64,000 bases of DNA from Pseudomonas sp. Gutcm_11s (GTDB lineage: Bacteria > Pseudomonadota > Gammaproteobacteria > Pseudomonadales > Pseudomonadaceae): NCBI RefSeq assembly GCF_028649395.1, contig NZ_JAQSUW010000011.1:344802-408801 (forward strand), written 5' to 3'. The translations under genes were made by a program, and so were the position numbers. Shown piece after piece: positions 45,726-54,714 of the stretch. How positions within the stretch are numbered: the stretch's first letter is position 1; every line of letters begins with the position of its first letter. Under the pieces are notes generated by a model, which saw only the letters and a program-made list of their open reading frames with translations, made no database searches and had not been told where the DNA came from.

Positions 45726-47213
45726 ATGTCCCAGTACCTGCTTGCCATCGACCAGGGCACCACCAGCTCGCGCGCCATCGTCTTCAGTGCCCAGGGCTTG
45801 CCGCTGGCCAGCGCCCAGCAGGAGTTCAAGCAGTACTTCCCGCAGGATGGCTGGGTCGAGCACGACGCCGAAGAGCTCTGGCTGAGCACCCTCAAGGTCT
45901 GCCGTGAGGCGCTGGCCAGCAAGGGGCTGAAGGCCGACGAGGTGCTGGCCATCGGCATCACCAACCAGCGCGAGACCACCGTGGTGTGGGATGCCGCCAC
46001 CGGCACGCCGATCCACCCGGCCATCGTCTGGCAGGACCGGCGTACCGCCGACTACTGCGCCGGGCTCAAGGCCGAGGGCCACGAAGCCAAGGTCGCGGAG
46101 AAGACCGGCCTGCTGATCGACCCGTATTTCTCGGCGACCAAGCTGCGCTGGATCCTCGACAACGTGCCCGGCGCCCGTGAGCGCGCTGAGCGCGGCGAGC
46201 TGCGCTTCGGCACCGTCGACTGCTTCCTGCTGTGGCGCCTGACCGATGGCCAGTCGCACCGCACCGACGCCAGCAACGCCTCGCGCACGCTGCTGTTCAA
46301 CATCCACAGCCAGCAGTGGGACGAGGAGCTGCTACAGCTGTTCGGCATTCCGCGCAGCCTGCTGCCGGAGGTGCTCGATTGCGCCGCCGACTTCGGTACC
46401 ACCACGCCCGCGCTGCTCGGCGCCGCCATCCCGGTGCTGGGCATGGCCGGCGACCAGCAGGCCGCGCTGATCGGCCAGGCCTGCTTCGATGCCGGCATGG
46501 TCAAGAGTACCTACGGCACCGGCTGCTTCATGATCCAGAACACCGGCGCCACGCCGGTGGTGTCGAAGAACCGCCTGCTGACCACGGTCGGCTACCGCCT
46601 CAACGGCAAGGTCACCTACGCGGTGGAGGGCAGCATCTTCGTCGCGGGCGCCGCCGTGCAGTGGCTGCGCGACGGCATCAAGCTGATCAGCGATGCACGC
46701 GATACCGAGATACTGGCCGAGCAGACCGGTGATGCCTGCGGCGTGTACCTGGTGCCGGCCTTCACCGGCCTCGGCGCACCGTACTGGGACCCCAAGGCGC
46801 GTGGTGCGATCTTCGGCCTGACCCGCGACACCGGGATCAAGGAGATCGTCACTGCCGGCCTGCAGTCGGTGTGCTACCAGACTCGCGACCTGCTCGAGGC
46901 GATGCGCCAGGATGGCGCCGCCGAGCCCAGCGCGCTGCGCGTGGACGGCGGCATGGTGGTCAACAACTGGGTCATGCAGTTCCTCGCCGACGTGCTCGGC
47001 GTGCCGGTGGAACGCCCGGTGGTGACCGAGACCACGGCGCTCGGCGTGGCCTACCTGGCCGGCCTGCAGGCCGGGCTGTACCGCGACCTGGAGGAAATCT
47101 CCGGGCACTGGCATCGTCAGCAGCGCTTCGCCCCGCGCATGGCCGATGCGCACCGCAGCAAGCTCTACGCCGGCTGGCTGGATGCGGTGAAGAGGGTGCG
47201 CAGCGAAGGCTGA
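45726..47213 (+). CDS. glpK: Glycerol kinase
   Basis: 495-aa FGGY-family kinase that phosphorylates glycerol to glycerol-3-phosphate with ATP. N-terminal phosphate loop [12 protein letters not shown], substrate loop [12 protein letters not shown], second-domain [12 protein letters not shown] and [16 protein letters not shown]. The length matches GlpK. It points away from glpD-glpR, and no glpF aquaglyceroporin is next to it, unlike the usual glpF-glpK order. Confidence 0.96.
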   Translation: MSQYLLAIDQGTTSSRAIVFSAQGLPLASAQQEFKQYFPQDGWVEHDAEELWLSTLKVCREALASKGLKADEVLAIGITNQRETTVVWDAATGTPIHPAIVWQDRRTADYCAGLKAEGHEAKVAEKTGLLIDPYFSATKLRWILDNVPGARERAERGELRFGTVDCFLLWRLTDGQSHRTDASNASRTLLFNIHSQQWDEELLQLFGIPRSLLPEVLDCAADFGTTTPALLGAAIPVLGMAGDQQAALIGQACFDAGMVKSTYGTGCFMIQNTGATPVVSKNRLLTTVGYRLNGKVTYAVEGSIFVAGAAVQWLRDGIKLISDARDTEILAEQTGDACGVYLVPAFTGLGAPYWDPKARGAIFGLTRDTGIKEIVTAGLQSVCYQTRDLLEAMRQDGAAEPSALRVDGGMVVNNWVMQFLADVLGVPVERPVVTETTALGVAYLAGLQAGLYRDLEEISGHWHRQQRFAPRMADAHRSKLYAGWLDAVKRVRSEG

Positions 47214-47254
47214 CGATGATAAAAGAGGGGCGTGTTCCCGCCTGAGGTCGCCAC

Positions 47255-48034
47255 ATGGATCTGTGTCGTCGTCTTCCGACCTTGTTCGCCCTGCTGCTCG
47301 CCGGTGTGGGCCTTGCTCCATCGGCCCGCGCCGAAACCCTGGTAATCGCCGCCGACCTCTGGTGCCCGATCAACTGCGCGCCGGACGCCGAGCGGCCGGG
47401 CATCTTCATCGAGCTGGCGCGCGACATCTTCGCCGAGTCCGGCATCGCCGTGCGTTACGAGATACGCAACTGGGCGCGCGTGCTGCAGCAGGTGCGCCAC
47501 GGCGAGATCAACGCCGCGGTCGGTGCCGGCCGCGAGGATGCGCCGGACTTCCTGTACACCACCACGCCGGTGGCCATGTCGCGCAACTGCTTCTACACCC
47601 AGCAGGACTCGCAGTGGCGCTTTACCGGCGTGGACTCGCTGGCCAGCGTGCGCCTGGGCGTGATCAATGACTACAGCTATGGCGAGCAGCTCAATGCCTA
47701 CGTCACGGCGCAGCATGGCCATGGCGACCGGGTGCAGGTGGCGGCCGGCGGCGCGGCGCTTGACCTCAACCTGACCAAGCTCGATCACGGGCGCATCGAT
47801 GCGCTGATCGAGAACAGCTGGGTGATCCAGTCGCGCCTGGCCGATCTCGGTCGCGCCGGCTCGCTGCGCGAGGCGGGCTGCCGCGAGCCGGACGTGCCGA
47901 TCTACCTGGCCTTCTCGCCGGCGCGTGAAGACAGTGCGCGCTACGTCGAGATCTTCGAGCGTGGCCTGCAGCGTTACCGTGCCGATGGCCGCTTGCAGGT
48001 GCTGCTCGACAGCTACGGCGTCAGCGAGCGCTAG
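47255..48034 (+). CDS. Periplasmic solute-binding protein (orphan)
   Basis: 259-aa precursor with a signal peptide ending SARA. SBP_bac_3-like domain: ETLVIAADLWCPINCAPDAERPG, then LARDIFAESGIAVRYE and WARVLQQVRHGEINAAVG. Several Cys (WCPINC, REAGCREP) may form disulfides. No transport partner lies beside it. It is the second of three orphan binding proteins in this window. Confidence 0.82.
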   Translation: MDLCRRLPTLFALLLAGVGLAPSARAETLVIAADLWCPINCAPDAERPGIFIELARDIFAESGIAVRYEIRNWARVLQQVRHGEINAAVGAGREDAPDFLYTTTPVAMSRNCFYTQQDSQWRFTGVDSLASVRLGVINDYSYGEQLNAYVTAQHGHGDRVQVAAGGAALDLNLTKLDHGRIDALIENSWVIQSRLADLGRAGSLREAGCREPDVPIYLAFSPAREDSARYVEIFERGLQRYRADGRLQVLLDSYGVSER

Positions 48035-48157
48035 GCCATCCACGGCCGCGGTCGCAACAGACAGCTGTAACGGCGCAATCGCTGGCGACTGTACTGGTCT
48101 GCTGGGCGGGCGCCACGGCATGCTGGTGGTCCAAGATCAACTGCCAGGGAGCGCAGC

Positions 48158-48937
48158 ATGCAACTCGAATTCCACCAGATCGATGCTTTCACCGACCGAC
48201 CGTTTCACGGCAACCCGGCCGTGGTCTATCGGCTCGACGCCTGGCTGGAGGACGAGCTGATGCAGCGCATTGCCGCCGAGCACAACCAGGCCGAGACCGC
48301 CTTCACCGTGCGTGAGGGCGATGGTTGGCGCATTCGCTGGTTCACCCCGGCCTGCGAGGTGCCGCTGTGCGGCCACGCCACCCTGGCCACCGCCCACGCG
48401 CTGTTCGAGCTGTATGGCGCGCCAGGCGAGCGCCTGGAGTTCAGCTGCATGTCCGGCGCCCTGGCGGTGAGCCGCGAGAGCGGGCGACTGGTGCTGGATT
48501 TCCCGGCCATACGTCTGGCGCCGGCGGAGATGGCGGCTGAGGTCGGCGCGATTCTCGGCCAGCGAGTGCAGGCCGTGCAGGTTGGCAAGGAGCTGCTGGC
48601 GGTGCTGGAGTCGGAGCAGGCGGTGCGTGAGTGCAAGCCGGACATGGCGGCACTGGCGAAGCTGCCGGGCCTCGGCGTGATCGTCACCGCGCAGGGCGTG
48701 CAGCACGACTTCGTCTCGCGCTACTTCGCCCCGGGCATCGGCATCGACGAAGACCCGGTGACCGGCTCTGCCCATTGCATCCTGGCGCCCTACTGGGCGG
48801 AGCGCCTGGACAAGACCGAGCTGAGTGCCTTCCAGTGTTCCGCGCGTGGCGGCGAGTTGCACTGCCGGCTGGAAGGCGCGCGGGTGAAGATCGCCGGCCA
48901 GGCCGTGCTGGTCGCCGGCGGCAAGCTCTATCTGTAA
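48158..48937 (+). CDS. PhzF-family isomerase
   Basis: 259-aa diaminopimelate-epimerase-like fold of the PhzF family. Opening FHQIDAFTDRPFHGNPAVVY, catalytic Glu in EHNQAETAFTV, PLCGHATLATAHALF, and GIDEDPVTGSAHCILAPYW. No phenazine operon is present, so it is one of the common stand-alone PhzF paralogues of unknown substrate. Confidence 0.92.
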   Translation: MQLEFHQIDAFTDRPFHGNPAVVYRLDAWLEDELMQRIAAEHNQAETAFTVREGDGWRIRWFTPACEVPLCGHATLATAHALFELYGAPGERLEFSCMSGALAVSRESGRLVLDFPAIRLAPAEMAAEVGAILGQRVQAVQVGKELLAVLESEQAVRECKPDMAALAKLPGLGVIVTAQGVQHDFVSRYFAPGIGIDEDPVTGSAHCILAPYWAERLDKTELSAFQCSARGGELHCRLEGARVKIAGQAVLVAGGKLYL

Positions 48938-48988
48938 GAGGAGGGCAGAGGTGCCGCGCCGCTCCGGCGCGTGCACCTCGTCACGGGC

Positions 48989-50092
48989 TCAGCCGTTGCT
49001 GTAGCGGCGTACGCCGGAGTCGCCGAGCTTGAGCTGGGCGGCCACGCTGCCCTGGGCGGCGAACACCACCAGGTGATCGGCGGCGACGCGGATGCCGACC
49101 TGCTGGCCTGGCTGGTGGTCGGCATGGCTGGGGAAGATGGCTTCCAGCTGGGTGCCGGTCGGCAGTTGCAGGCGATACAGGGTGGCAGCGCCGAGGAAGG
49201 TCTTGCCGACCACCTGGGCCTGCAGGCCGCTGTCCGCCGCCGGCACGATGTCGTCCGGGCGCAGCAGCACGTCTACCGCGCTGCCTTCCGGCCAGTGGTA
49301 GGCGCGGTTGCCGCGGATCAGGCCCAGTTCGGTCTGCACCGTGTCCGGGCTCTGCAGCTGGCCACGGATGAAGTAGCCCTGGCCGACGAAGCTGGCGACG
49401 AAGGGCGTGGCCGGCTCGTGGTACAGGTTGTAGGGTGTGTCCCACTGCTCCAGGCGGCCCTTGTTGAACACGCCGACCTGGTCGCTGACGGCGAAGGCTT
49501 CTTCCTGGTCATGGGTGACCAGAATGGCGCTGGTGCCGCGGGCCTTGAGGATGTCGCGCACCTCATGGCTGAGGCGGCGGCGCAGCTCGCCGTCGAGGTT
49601 GGAGAAGGGCTCGTCGAGCAGCAGCAGTTGCGGCTCCGGTGCCAGGGCGCGGGCCAGCGAGACGCGCTGTTGCTGGCCGCCGGACAGCTCGTGCGGGTAG
49701 CGCTTGCCGAGGTTGCCCAGCTTGACCAGCTCCAGCAGCTCGGCCACCACCTTGTCGCGCTGCGGATGCTTGCGAATGCCGAAGGCCACGTTCTCCGCCA
49801 CGGTCAGGTGGGGGAACAGGGCGTAGTCCTGGAACACCATGCCGATGCGGCGTTTCTCCGGTGCCAGGGTGAAACCGGGGCGCGAGATCACTTCGCCGCC
49901 CAGCTCGATCTCGCCTTCCTGCACCGGCTCGAAACCGGCGATGGCGCGCAGGGTGGTGGTCTTGCCGCAGCCCGAGGGGCCGAGCAGACAGCCGATGTCA
50001 CCGGCGTTCAGGTGCAGGTTGAGGGTCTGCACGATGCGCTGCTCGCTGTAGCCGCAAGCCAGCTCGCGCAGGGACAGCAGTAGTTGGCTCAT
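48989..50092 (-). CDS. ABC transporter ATP-binding protein (FbpC/PotA-like)
   Basis: 367 aa. Walker [10 protein letters not shown] (about 38-46), Q-loop [10 protein letters not shown], signature [15 protein letters not shown], Walker [13 protein letters not shown] and H-loop VTHDQEEA, followed by a TOBE-type C-terminal domain of about 120 residues. The subtype resembles ferric or polyamine importer ATPases. Its ATG overlaps the argF stop by 4 bases, so it is translated from the argF transcript. No permease or binding protein adjoins. P. aeruginosa has the same argF neighbour (PA3538). Confidence 0.9.
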   Translation of the reverse strand: MSQLLLSLRELACGYSEQRIVQTLNLHLNAGDIGCLLGPSGCGKTTTLRAIAGFEPVQEGEIELGGEVISRPGFTLAPEKRRIGMVFQDYALFPHLTVAENVAFGIRKHPQRDKVVAELLELVKLGNLGKRYPHELSGGQQQRVSLARALAPEPQLLLLDEPFSNLDGELRRRLSHEVRDILKARGTSAILVTHDQEEAFAVSDQVGVFNKGRLEQWDTPYNLYHEPATPFVASFVGQGYFIRGQLQSPDTVQTELGLIRGNRAYHWPEGSAVDVLLRPDDIVPAADSGLQAQVVGKTFLGAATLYRLQLPTGTQLEAIFPSHADHQPGQQVGIRVAADHLVVFAAQGSVAAQLKLGDSGVRRYSNG

Positions 50093-51009
50093 GCGGGGCG
50101 GCATCCTGGGGCGACGAGCATTTCCATCAGCGCCTTCTGCGCGTGCAGGCGGTTCTCGGCCTGCTGCCAGGCCAGCGAGCGCGGGTCGTCGAGCAGGTCT
50201 TCGCTGATCTCCTCGCCACGGTGGGCCGGCAGGCAGTGCAGGAAGATCACGCTCGGGTCGGCGGCATCCAGCAGGGCGCGGTTGACCTGGTAAGGAGCGA
50301 ACAGCTCGAGGCGCTTGGCGCTTTCCTCTTCCTGGCCCATGGAGGTCCACACGTCGGTGCTGACCAGATGGGCGCCGGCCACGGCTTGCTTCGGATCGCG
50401 AACGATCTTGGCGCGGTCGCCGGCGGCTGCGAGGAACTCGGCCTTCGGCTCGTAGCCCTCGGGGCAGGCGATGCGCAGTTGGAAGTCGAACTGCACGGCG
50501 GCTTCCAGGTAGCTGTTGCACATGTTGTTGCCGTCGCCGATCCAGGCCACGGTCTTGCCCTTGATGCTGCCGCGCGCCTCCTCGAAGGTCTGCATGTCGG
50601 CCAGCAGCTGGCAGGGGTGCAGGTCGTCGGACAGGCCGTTGATCACCGGCACCGTGCTGTTGGCGGCGAACTCGGTGAGGTTGCTGTGGGCGTAGGTACG
50701 GATCATCACCACGTCGAGCATGCTGGACATGACGATGGCGGTGTCGCCGATCGGCTCGCCGCGGCCCAGCTGGGTGTCGCGCGGGGAGAGGAAGATGGCC
50801 TGGCCGCCGAGCTGGATCATGCCGGCCTCGAAGGACAGGCGGGTACGGGTGGAGGCTTTCTCGAAGATCATGCCCAACACCCGGCTCTTCAGCGGCTCGA
50901 ACAGCACGCCTCGATGGCGCAGGTCCTTCAGCTCGATGGCTCGACGGATCAGGCCGCTCAGTTCCTGAGGGCTGAAGTCCATCAACGAGAGAAAGTGCCT
51001 GGCGCTCAT
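50089..51009 (-). CDS. argF: Ornithine carbamoyltransferase (anabolic)
   Basis: 306-aa transcarbamylase that makes citrulline from ornithine and carbamoyl phosphate. Carbamoyl-phosphate motif STRTRLSFE (about residues 48-56), then HPCQ, the ornithine loop and [13 protein letters not shown] 51009 (MSARHFLS) gives the length of P. aeruginosa ArgF. The upstream open frame to 51138 is leader. A sigma-70 promoter is visible at 51119-51146. The downstream ATPase gene overlaps by ATGA. Confidence 0.95.
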   Translation of the reverse strand: MSARHFLSLMDFSPQELSGLIRRAIELKDLRHRGVLFEPLKSRVLGMIFEKASTRTRLSFEAGMIQLGGQAIFLSPRDTQLGRGEPIGDTAIVMSSMLDVVMIRTYAHSNLTEFAANSTVPVINGLSDDLHPCQLLADMQTFEEARGSIKGKTVAWIGDGNNMCNSYLEAAVQFDFQLRIACPEGYEPKAEFLAAAGDRAKIVRDPKQAVAGAHLVSTDVWTSMGQEEESAKRLELFAPYQVNRALLDAADPSVIFLHCLPAHRGEEISEDLLDDPRSLAWQQAENRLHAQKALMEMLVAPGCRPA

Positions 51010-51118
51010 CTTGATTACTACCTTAATTCGACCACTGTCGCGGCCCGGTTTTTCCGGGGAATAGCAGCCCACACGGCGGCTGGAGCCGCTTGGAGGCGAC
51101 GATTGGGGGAGGCGGGAT

Positions 51119-51146
51119 CTTATAAGGAAAAGACGCATTGGAGCAA
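51119..51146 (-). promoter_or_regulatory. Sigma-70 promoter of argF
   Basis: Minus strand TTGCTC (51141-51146) and TATAAG (51119-51124) with 16 bases between. The leader to the argF ATG would be about 100 bases. The rest of the 314-base gap holds the direct repeat at 51171-51202 and no gene. Confidence 0.6.
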
Positions 51147-51170
51147 ATGGCCCCCGGCCACCAGGCTTTT

Positions 51171-51202
51171 CCGGATGTATCGGGCATCGCCGGATGCATC
51201 GG
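51171..51202. repeat. 13-bp direct repeat upstream of molybdoenzyme gene
   Basis: CCGGATGTATCGG at 51171-51183 and CCGGATGCATCGG at 51190-51202, one mismatch, 19-base period, about 120 bases before the molybdopterin oxidoreductase start. A possible regulator target. Confidence 0.45.
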
Positions 51203-51323
51203 TGGCCATGATGGCCGCCGATTCACGCGCCGAAGGCCGCTGGCCAAGCCCGGTGTCTGGCGCCATAGTCGCGGAATGGGCGACTAGACCGGTCGTCTCG
51301 ATCAGAACAATAGAGGCTAGGCC

Positions 51324-53429
51324 ATGACCAAGACCCTCCATCACCGTGCCTGTCACCTGTGTGAGGCCATCTGCGGCCTGACCATCGAAACCGAAGACCG
51401 CGACGACGGCCGCCATATCCTGTCGATCAAGGGCGACGCCCAGGACAGCTTCAGCCGTGGCCATATCTGCCCCAAGGCTGTGGCGCTGCAGGACATCCAG
51501 AACGACCCGGACCGCGTGCGCCAGCCGCTGCGCAAGGTCGCTGGTCAGTGGCAGCCGATCGCCTGGGACGAGGCCTTCGAGCTGGTCGCCGAGCGCTTCG
51601 CGGCGATCCAGGCCGAGCACGGCAAGAACGCCGTGGCCGTGTACCAGGGCAACCCCAGCGTGCATAACTATGGGCTGATGACCCACAGCAACTACTTCCT
51701 TGGCCAGCTGAAGACGCGCAACCGCTTCTCCGCCACCTCGGTGGACCAGCTGCCACATCACCTGACCAGCTACCTGATGTATGGCCACGGCCTGCTGCTG
51801 CCGATCCCGGACATCGACCACACCCAGTTCATGCTGATCCTCGGTGGCAACCCGCTAGCATCCAACGGCAGCATCATGACCGTGCCGGACGTGGAGAAAC
51901 GCCTCAAGGCGCTCAAGGCTCGTGGCGGCAAACTGGTGGTGGTAGACCCGCGGCGCAGCGAGACGGCGGCCATGGCCGACCAGCACCTGTTCGTGCGCCC
52001 AGGTAACGACGCGGCGCTGCTGCTTGGCCTGCTCAACACCCTGTTCAACGAGGGCCTGACCCGCGCCAGTGCGCTGCCGGTCAATGGCCTGGATCAGGTA
52101 AAGGAGGCCATCGCGCCATTCACCGCCGAAGCCATGAGTGGCCGCTGCGGCGTGCCGGCGCAGGAGATCCGCCAGCTGGCTCGCGACTTCGCCGCTGCCG
52201 AGTCGGCCGTGTGTTATGGACGCATGGGCGTCTCCACCCAGGCCTTCGGCAGCCTGTGCCACTGGCTGATCCAGCTGATCAACCTGGTCACCGGCAACCT
52301 CGACCGCGCTGGCGGCGCGCTGTGCACCAGCCCGGCTCTGGACCTGGTGGCGACCACTTCTGGCGGCCACTTCAATGTCTGGCAGAGCCGCGTCTCCGGC
52401 CTGCCGGAATACGGCGGTGAGCTGCCGGTGGCGGCGCTGGCCGAGGAAATGCTCACCCCCGGCGAGGGGCAGATTCGCGCGCTGGTCACCGTGGCCGGCA
52501 ACCCGGTGCTGTCCACGCCCAATGGCCGCCAGCTGGAACAGGCGCTGGACGGTCTGGACTTCATGGTCTCGGTCGACCTCTACATCAACGAGACCACCCG
52601 CCACGCCGATCTGATCCTGCCGCCCACCGCGCCGCTGGAACACGATCACTACGACACCACTTTCAACGTGTTCGCCGTGCGCAACGTCACCCGCTTCAAC
52701 GAGCCAGTGCTGGCCAAGCCGGAAGGCGCGCTGGACGACTGGGAGATCTTCGTCGGCCTGGCCAAGTCCTTCGCCGCCAGGCAGGGCACCGAACTCAAGC
52801 CGACCATGCCGCCGGCGCAGATGATCGACATGGGCCTGCGTTTCGGCCCCTATGGCGACAAGTCCGAACACAAGATCAGCCTGGCGACGCTGCGTGAGGC
52901 GCCGCATGGCATTGACCTAGGACCGCTGCAGCCGAATCTGGCTTCGCGGCTGAAGACTGAATCGAAGGCCATCGAGGCCGCGCCGGAGCTGCTGGTGGCG
53001 GACCTGGCGCGCTTCGCCGCCGAACCGTTGCCGGCCGAAGGCGAGCTGGTGCTGATCGGTCGCCGCCATGTGCGCAGCAACAACTCCTGGATGCACAACT
53101 ACCAGCGCCTGGTGAAGGGCAAGCCGCGCCATCAACTACTGATGCACCCGCAGGACATGGCCGGGCGCGGCCTGGCCGATGGTCAGCGCGTGCGCGTGCA
53201 GTCGCGGGTTGGCGAGATCGAGGTGGAGGCGGTGGCCAGCGACGAGATGATGCCCGGCGTGGTCAGCCTGCCGCATGGCTGGGGGCATGCCCGCCCGGGT
53301 GTGCAGATGGGCATCGCCAGCGCCCAGCCGGGCGCCAGCGCCAACGACCTGACCGATGATCGCCAGCTGGATGCGGTGTCTGGCAACGCCGCGCTGAACG
53401 GTGTGCCGGTACGCGTCCAGGCGGCCTGA
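51324..53429 (+). CDS. Molybdopterin oxidoreductase (DMSO-reductase family)
   Basis: 701 aa. The N-terminal 4Fe-4S motif is CxxCxxxC (CHLCEAIC at 10-17) with the fourth Cys in GHICPKA near residue 49. Molybdopterin-binding segments include LGGNPLASN, VVDPRRSETAA, VTGNLDRAGGAL and a C-terminal LSLPHGWGHAR-like dinucleotide region. No Tat signal is seen, so it is cytoplasmic. The substrate is unknown, with no partner subunits adjacent; it resembles the single-subunit formate-dehydrogenase/assimilatory nitrate reductase-like group. Confidence 0.88.
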   Translation: MTKTLHHRACHLCEAICGLTIETEDRDDGRHILSIKGDAQDSFSRGHICPKAVALQDIQNDPDRVRQPLRKVAGQWQPIAWDEAFELVAERFAAIQAEHGKNAVAVYQGNPSVHNYGLMTHSNYFLGQLKTRNRFSATSVDQLPHHLTSYLMYGHGLLLPIPDIDHTQFMLILGGNPLASNGSIMTVPDVEKRLKALKARGGKLVVVDPRRSETAAMADQHLFVRPGNDAALLLGLLNTLFNEGLTRASALPVNGLDQVKEAIAPFTAEAMSGRCGVPAQEIRQLARDFAAAESAVCYGRMGVSTQAFGSLCHWLIQLINLVTGNLDRAGGALCTSPALDLVATTSGGHFNVWQSRVSGLPEYGGELPVAALAEEMLTPGEGQIRALVTVAGNPVLSTPNGRQLEQALDGLDFMVSVDLYINETTRHADLILPPTAPLEHDHYDTTFNVFAVRNVTRFNEPVLAKPEGALDDWEIFVGLAKSFAARQGTELKPTMPPAQMIDMGLRFGPYGDKSEHKISLATLREAPHGIDLGPLQPNLASRLKTESKAIEAAPELLVADLARFAAEPLPAEGELVLIGRRHVRSNNSWMHNYQRLVKGKPRHQLLMHPQDMAGRGLADGQRVRVQSRVGEIEVEAVASDEMMPGVVSLPHGWGHARPGVQMGIASAQPGASANDLTDDRQLDAVSGNAALNGVPVRVQAA

Positions 53430-53434
53430 TGCGG

Positions 53435-54169
53435 CTATAGATGTACGCCGTAGCGGGCGTAGATCTTGTCGATGATGCCCTGCTGCTTGAGCTGGATGAT
53501 TGCCGCGTCCAGCTTGTCCAGCCACTCGGCGTGCTTGGGCTGCACGCGCATGCTGACGTCGTATGAGCTGATCACGTCGCCGATCTCCAGGTGCCGGTAG
53601 TCAGGGATCTGCAGCAGGTTGTACTGGGCGACCGCCTTGTTGGCGATGACCTGGTCGAAGCGCGAGCGGGACAGCATGTCCAGCAGCTGCTGCTCGTTGA
53701 GGGCGTTACGCCGGTCCAGCTGCCCCGAGGCGATCATCGGCAGCAGCTCGGGGTAGGCGTAGCCGCGCACCATGCCCACCGACTTGCCGCGCAAATCCTC
53801 GGGCTGCTTGACCGGGAAGGCCCGGTGCGGGGCGAATACCAGCACGTCGACCACCTTGCCGAAGGGCACGGAGAACAGGCCGGGGTTCGGCTGCGTCTTC
53901 ACCCAGCCGGGATAGACGCCGGGTTCGATGTCCAGTTGCCGCTCGTTGAACAGCAGGCCGATGCGTGGGTAGGGGTAGTACTGCACGCTGAAGCGATCGC
54001 CGGTGATCTTCGCCAGTTCGTCGAGGATGTCCTGGTAGATGCCGCGCCGGCCGTCCTCGATCATCATCGGCGGATAGTCGTAGAAGCCCACCTCGAAGGT
54101 CGCCGCACCGGCGCCCTGGGCAAGGATGCAGAAATAGAAGCTACTCGCCGTTCTGCTCAGCCACTTCAT
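53435..54169 (-). CDS. Periplasmic solute-binding protein (orphan)
   Basis: 244-aa precursor, signal MKWLSRTASSFYFCILAQGAGA. SBP_bac_3-like: TFEVGFYDYPPMMIEDGRRG, then YQDILDELAKITGDRF; hinge segment KSVGMVRGYAYPELLPM; lobe-2 MLSRSRFDQVIANKAVAQY. ATG 54169 is chosen; the longer frame to 54691 has no signal peptide in place. It converges with the molybdoenzyme gene (6-base gap). This is the third such protein here without transporter genes. Confidence 0.83.
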   Translation of the reverse strand: MKWLSRTASSFYFCILAQGAGAATFEVGFYDYPPMMIEDGRRGIYQDILDELAKITGDRFSVQYYPYPRIGLLFNERQLDIEPGVYPGWVKTQPNPGLFSVPFGKVVDVLVFAPHRAFPVKQPEDLRGKSVGMVRGYAYPELLPMIASGQLDRRNALNEQQLLDMLSRSRFDQVIANKAVAQYNLLQIPDYRHLEIGDVISSYDVSMRVQPKHAEWLDKLDAAIIQLKQQGIIDKIYARYGVHL

Positions 54170-54325
54170 GCACCGTCTCCGATTCCTGCTGCGGTCTTTC
54201 TGCAGTCTAGTCGTCGGCTGGCCGGGTAAGCCAAGCGCCATCCCCGAGCCTGCCGCTGGGTCTTTCGTGTACAATCGCCTCATCCCGCCCGGCGCTGGTC
54301 CGGGAAAGTTCAGATGAGGTGAGTC

Positions 54326-54655
54326 GTGGATATTATCGATACCATCAAAGAGCAGATCGCCAACAACACCATCCTGCTGTACATGAAAGGCTCGCCGAAC
54401 GCGCCGCAGTGCGGTTTCTCGTCGCGCGCCGCGCAGGTGGTGATGGCCTGTGGCGAGAAGTTCGCCTATGTGGACATCCTGCAGAATCCGGAAATCCGCG
54501 CCAACCTGCCGAAGTACGCCAACTGGCCGACCTTCCCGCAGCTGTGGGTCGGCGGTGAGCTGGTCGGTGGCAGCGACATCATGACCGAGATGTTCGAGAA
54601 GGGTGAGCTGCAGACCCTGATCAAGGACGCCGCCGAGAAGGCCAAGGCCGAGTAA
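54326..54655 (+). CDS. grxD: Monothiol glutaredoxin GrxD
   Basis: 109-aa CGFS-type glutaredoxin that carries and delivers [2Fe-2S] clusters, often with BolA. The active Cys29 is in APQCGFSSRAA; the glutathione site includes ANWPTFPQLWVGGELVGGSDI. The GTG start at 54326 has GAGGTGA about 7 bases upstream. It ends in a strong bidirectional terminator. Confidence 0.95.
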   Translation: MDIIDTIKEQIANNTILLYMKGSPNAPQCGFSSRAAQVVMACGEKFAYVDILQNPEIRANLPKYANWPTFPQLWVGGELVGGSDIMTEMFEKGELQTLIKDAAEKAKAE

Positions 54656-54673
54656 GCCGAAGCGCGTTAGAAG

Positions 54674-54701
54674 AAGCCGATGCCTCTGCATCGGCTTTTT
54701 T
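54674..54701. terminator. Bidirectional terminator (grxD / PBP)
   Basis: AAGCCGATGC-CTCT-GCATCGGCTT with a TTTTTT run on the plus strand and TTCTTCT on the minus strand. It sits between convergent grxD and the PBP-like gene. Confidence 0.88.
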
Positions 54702-54714
54702 GTGCCCGCAGGAT

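Noticed and set aside
51010..51118. ArgR site in the argF leader
   Set aside because: A TGTCGC hexamer is present at 51036-51041 but the paired A residues at the expected spacing are missing.
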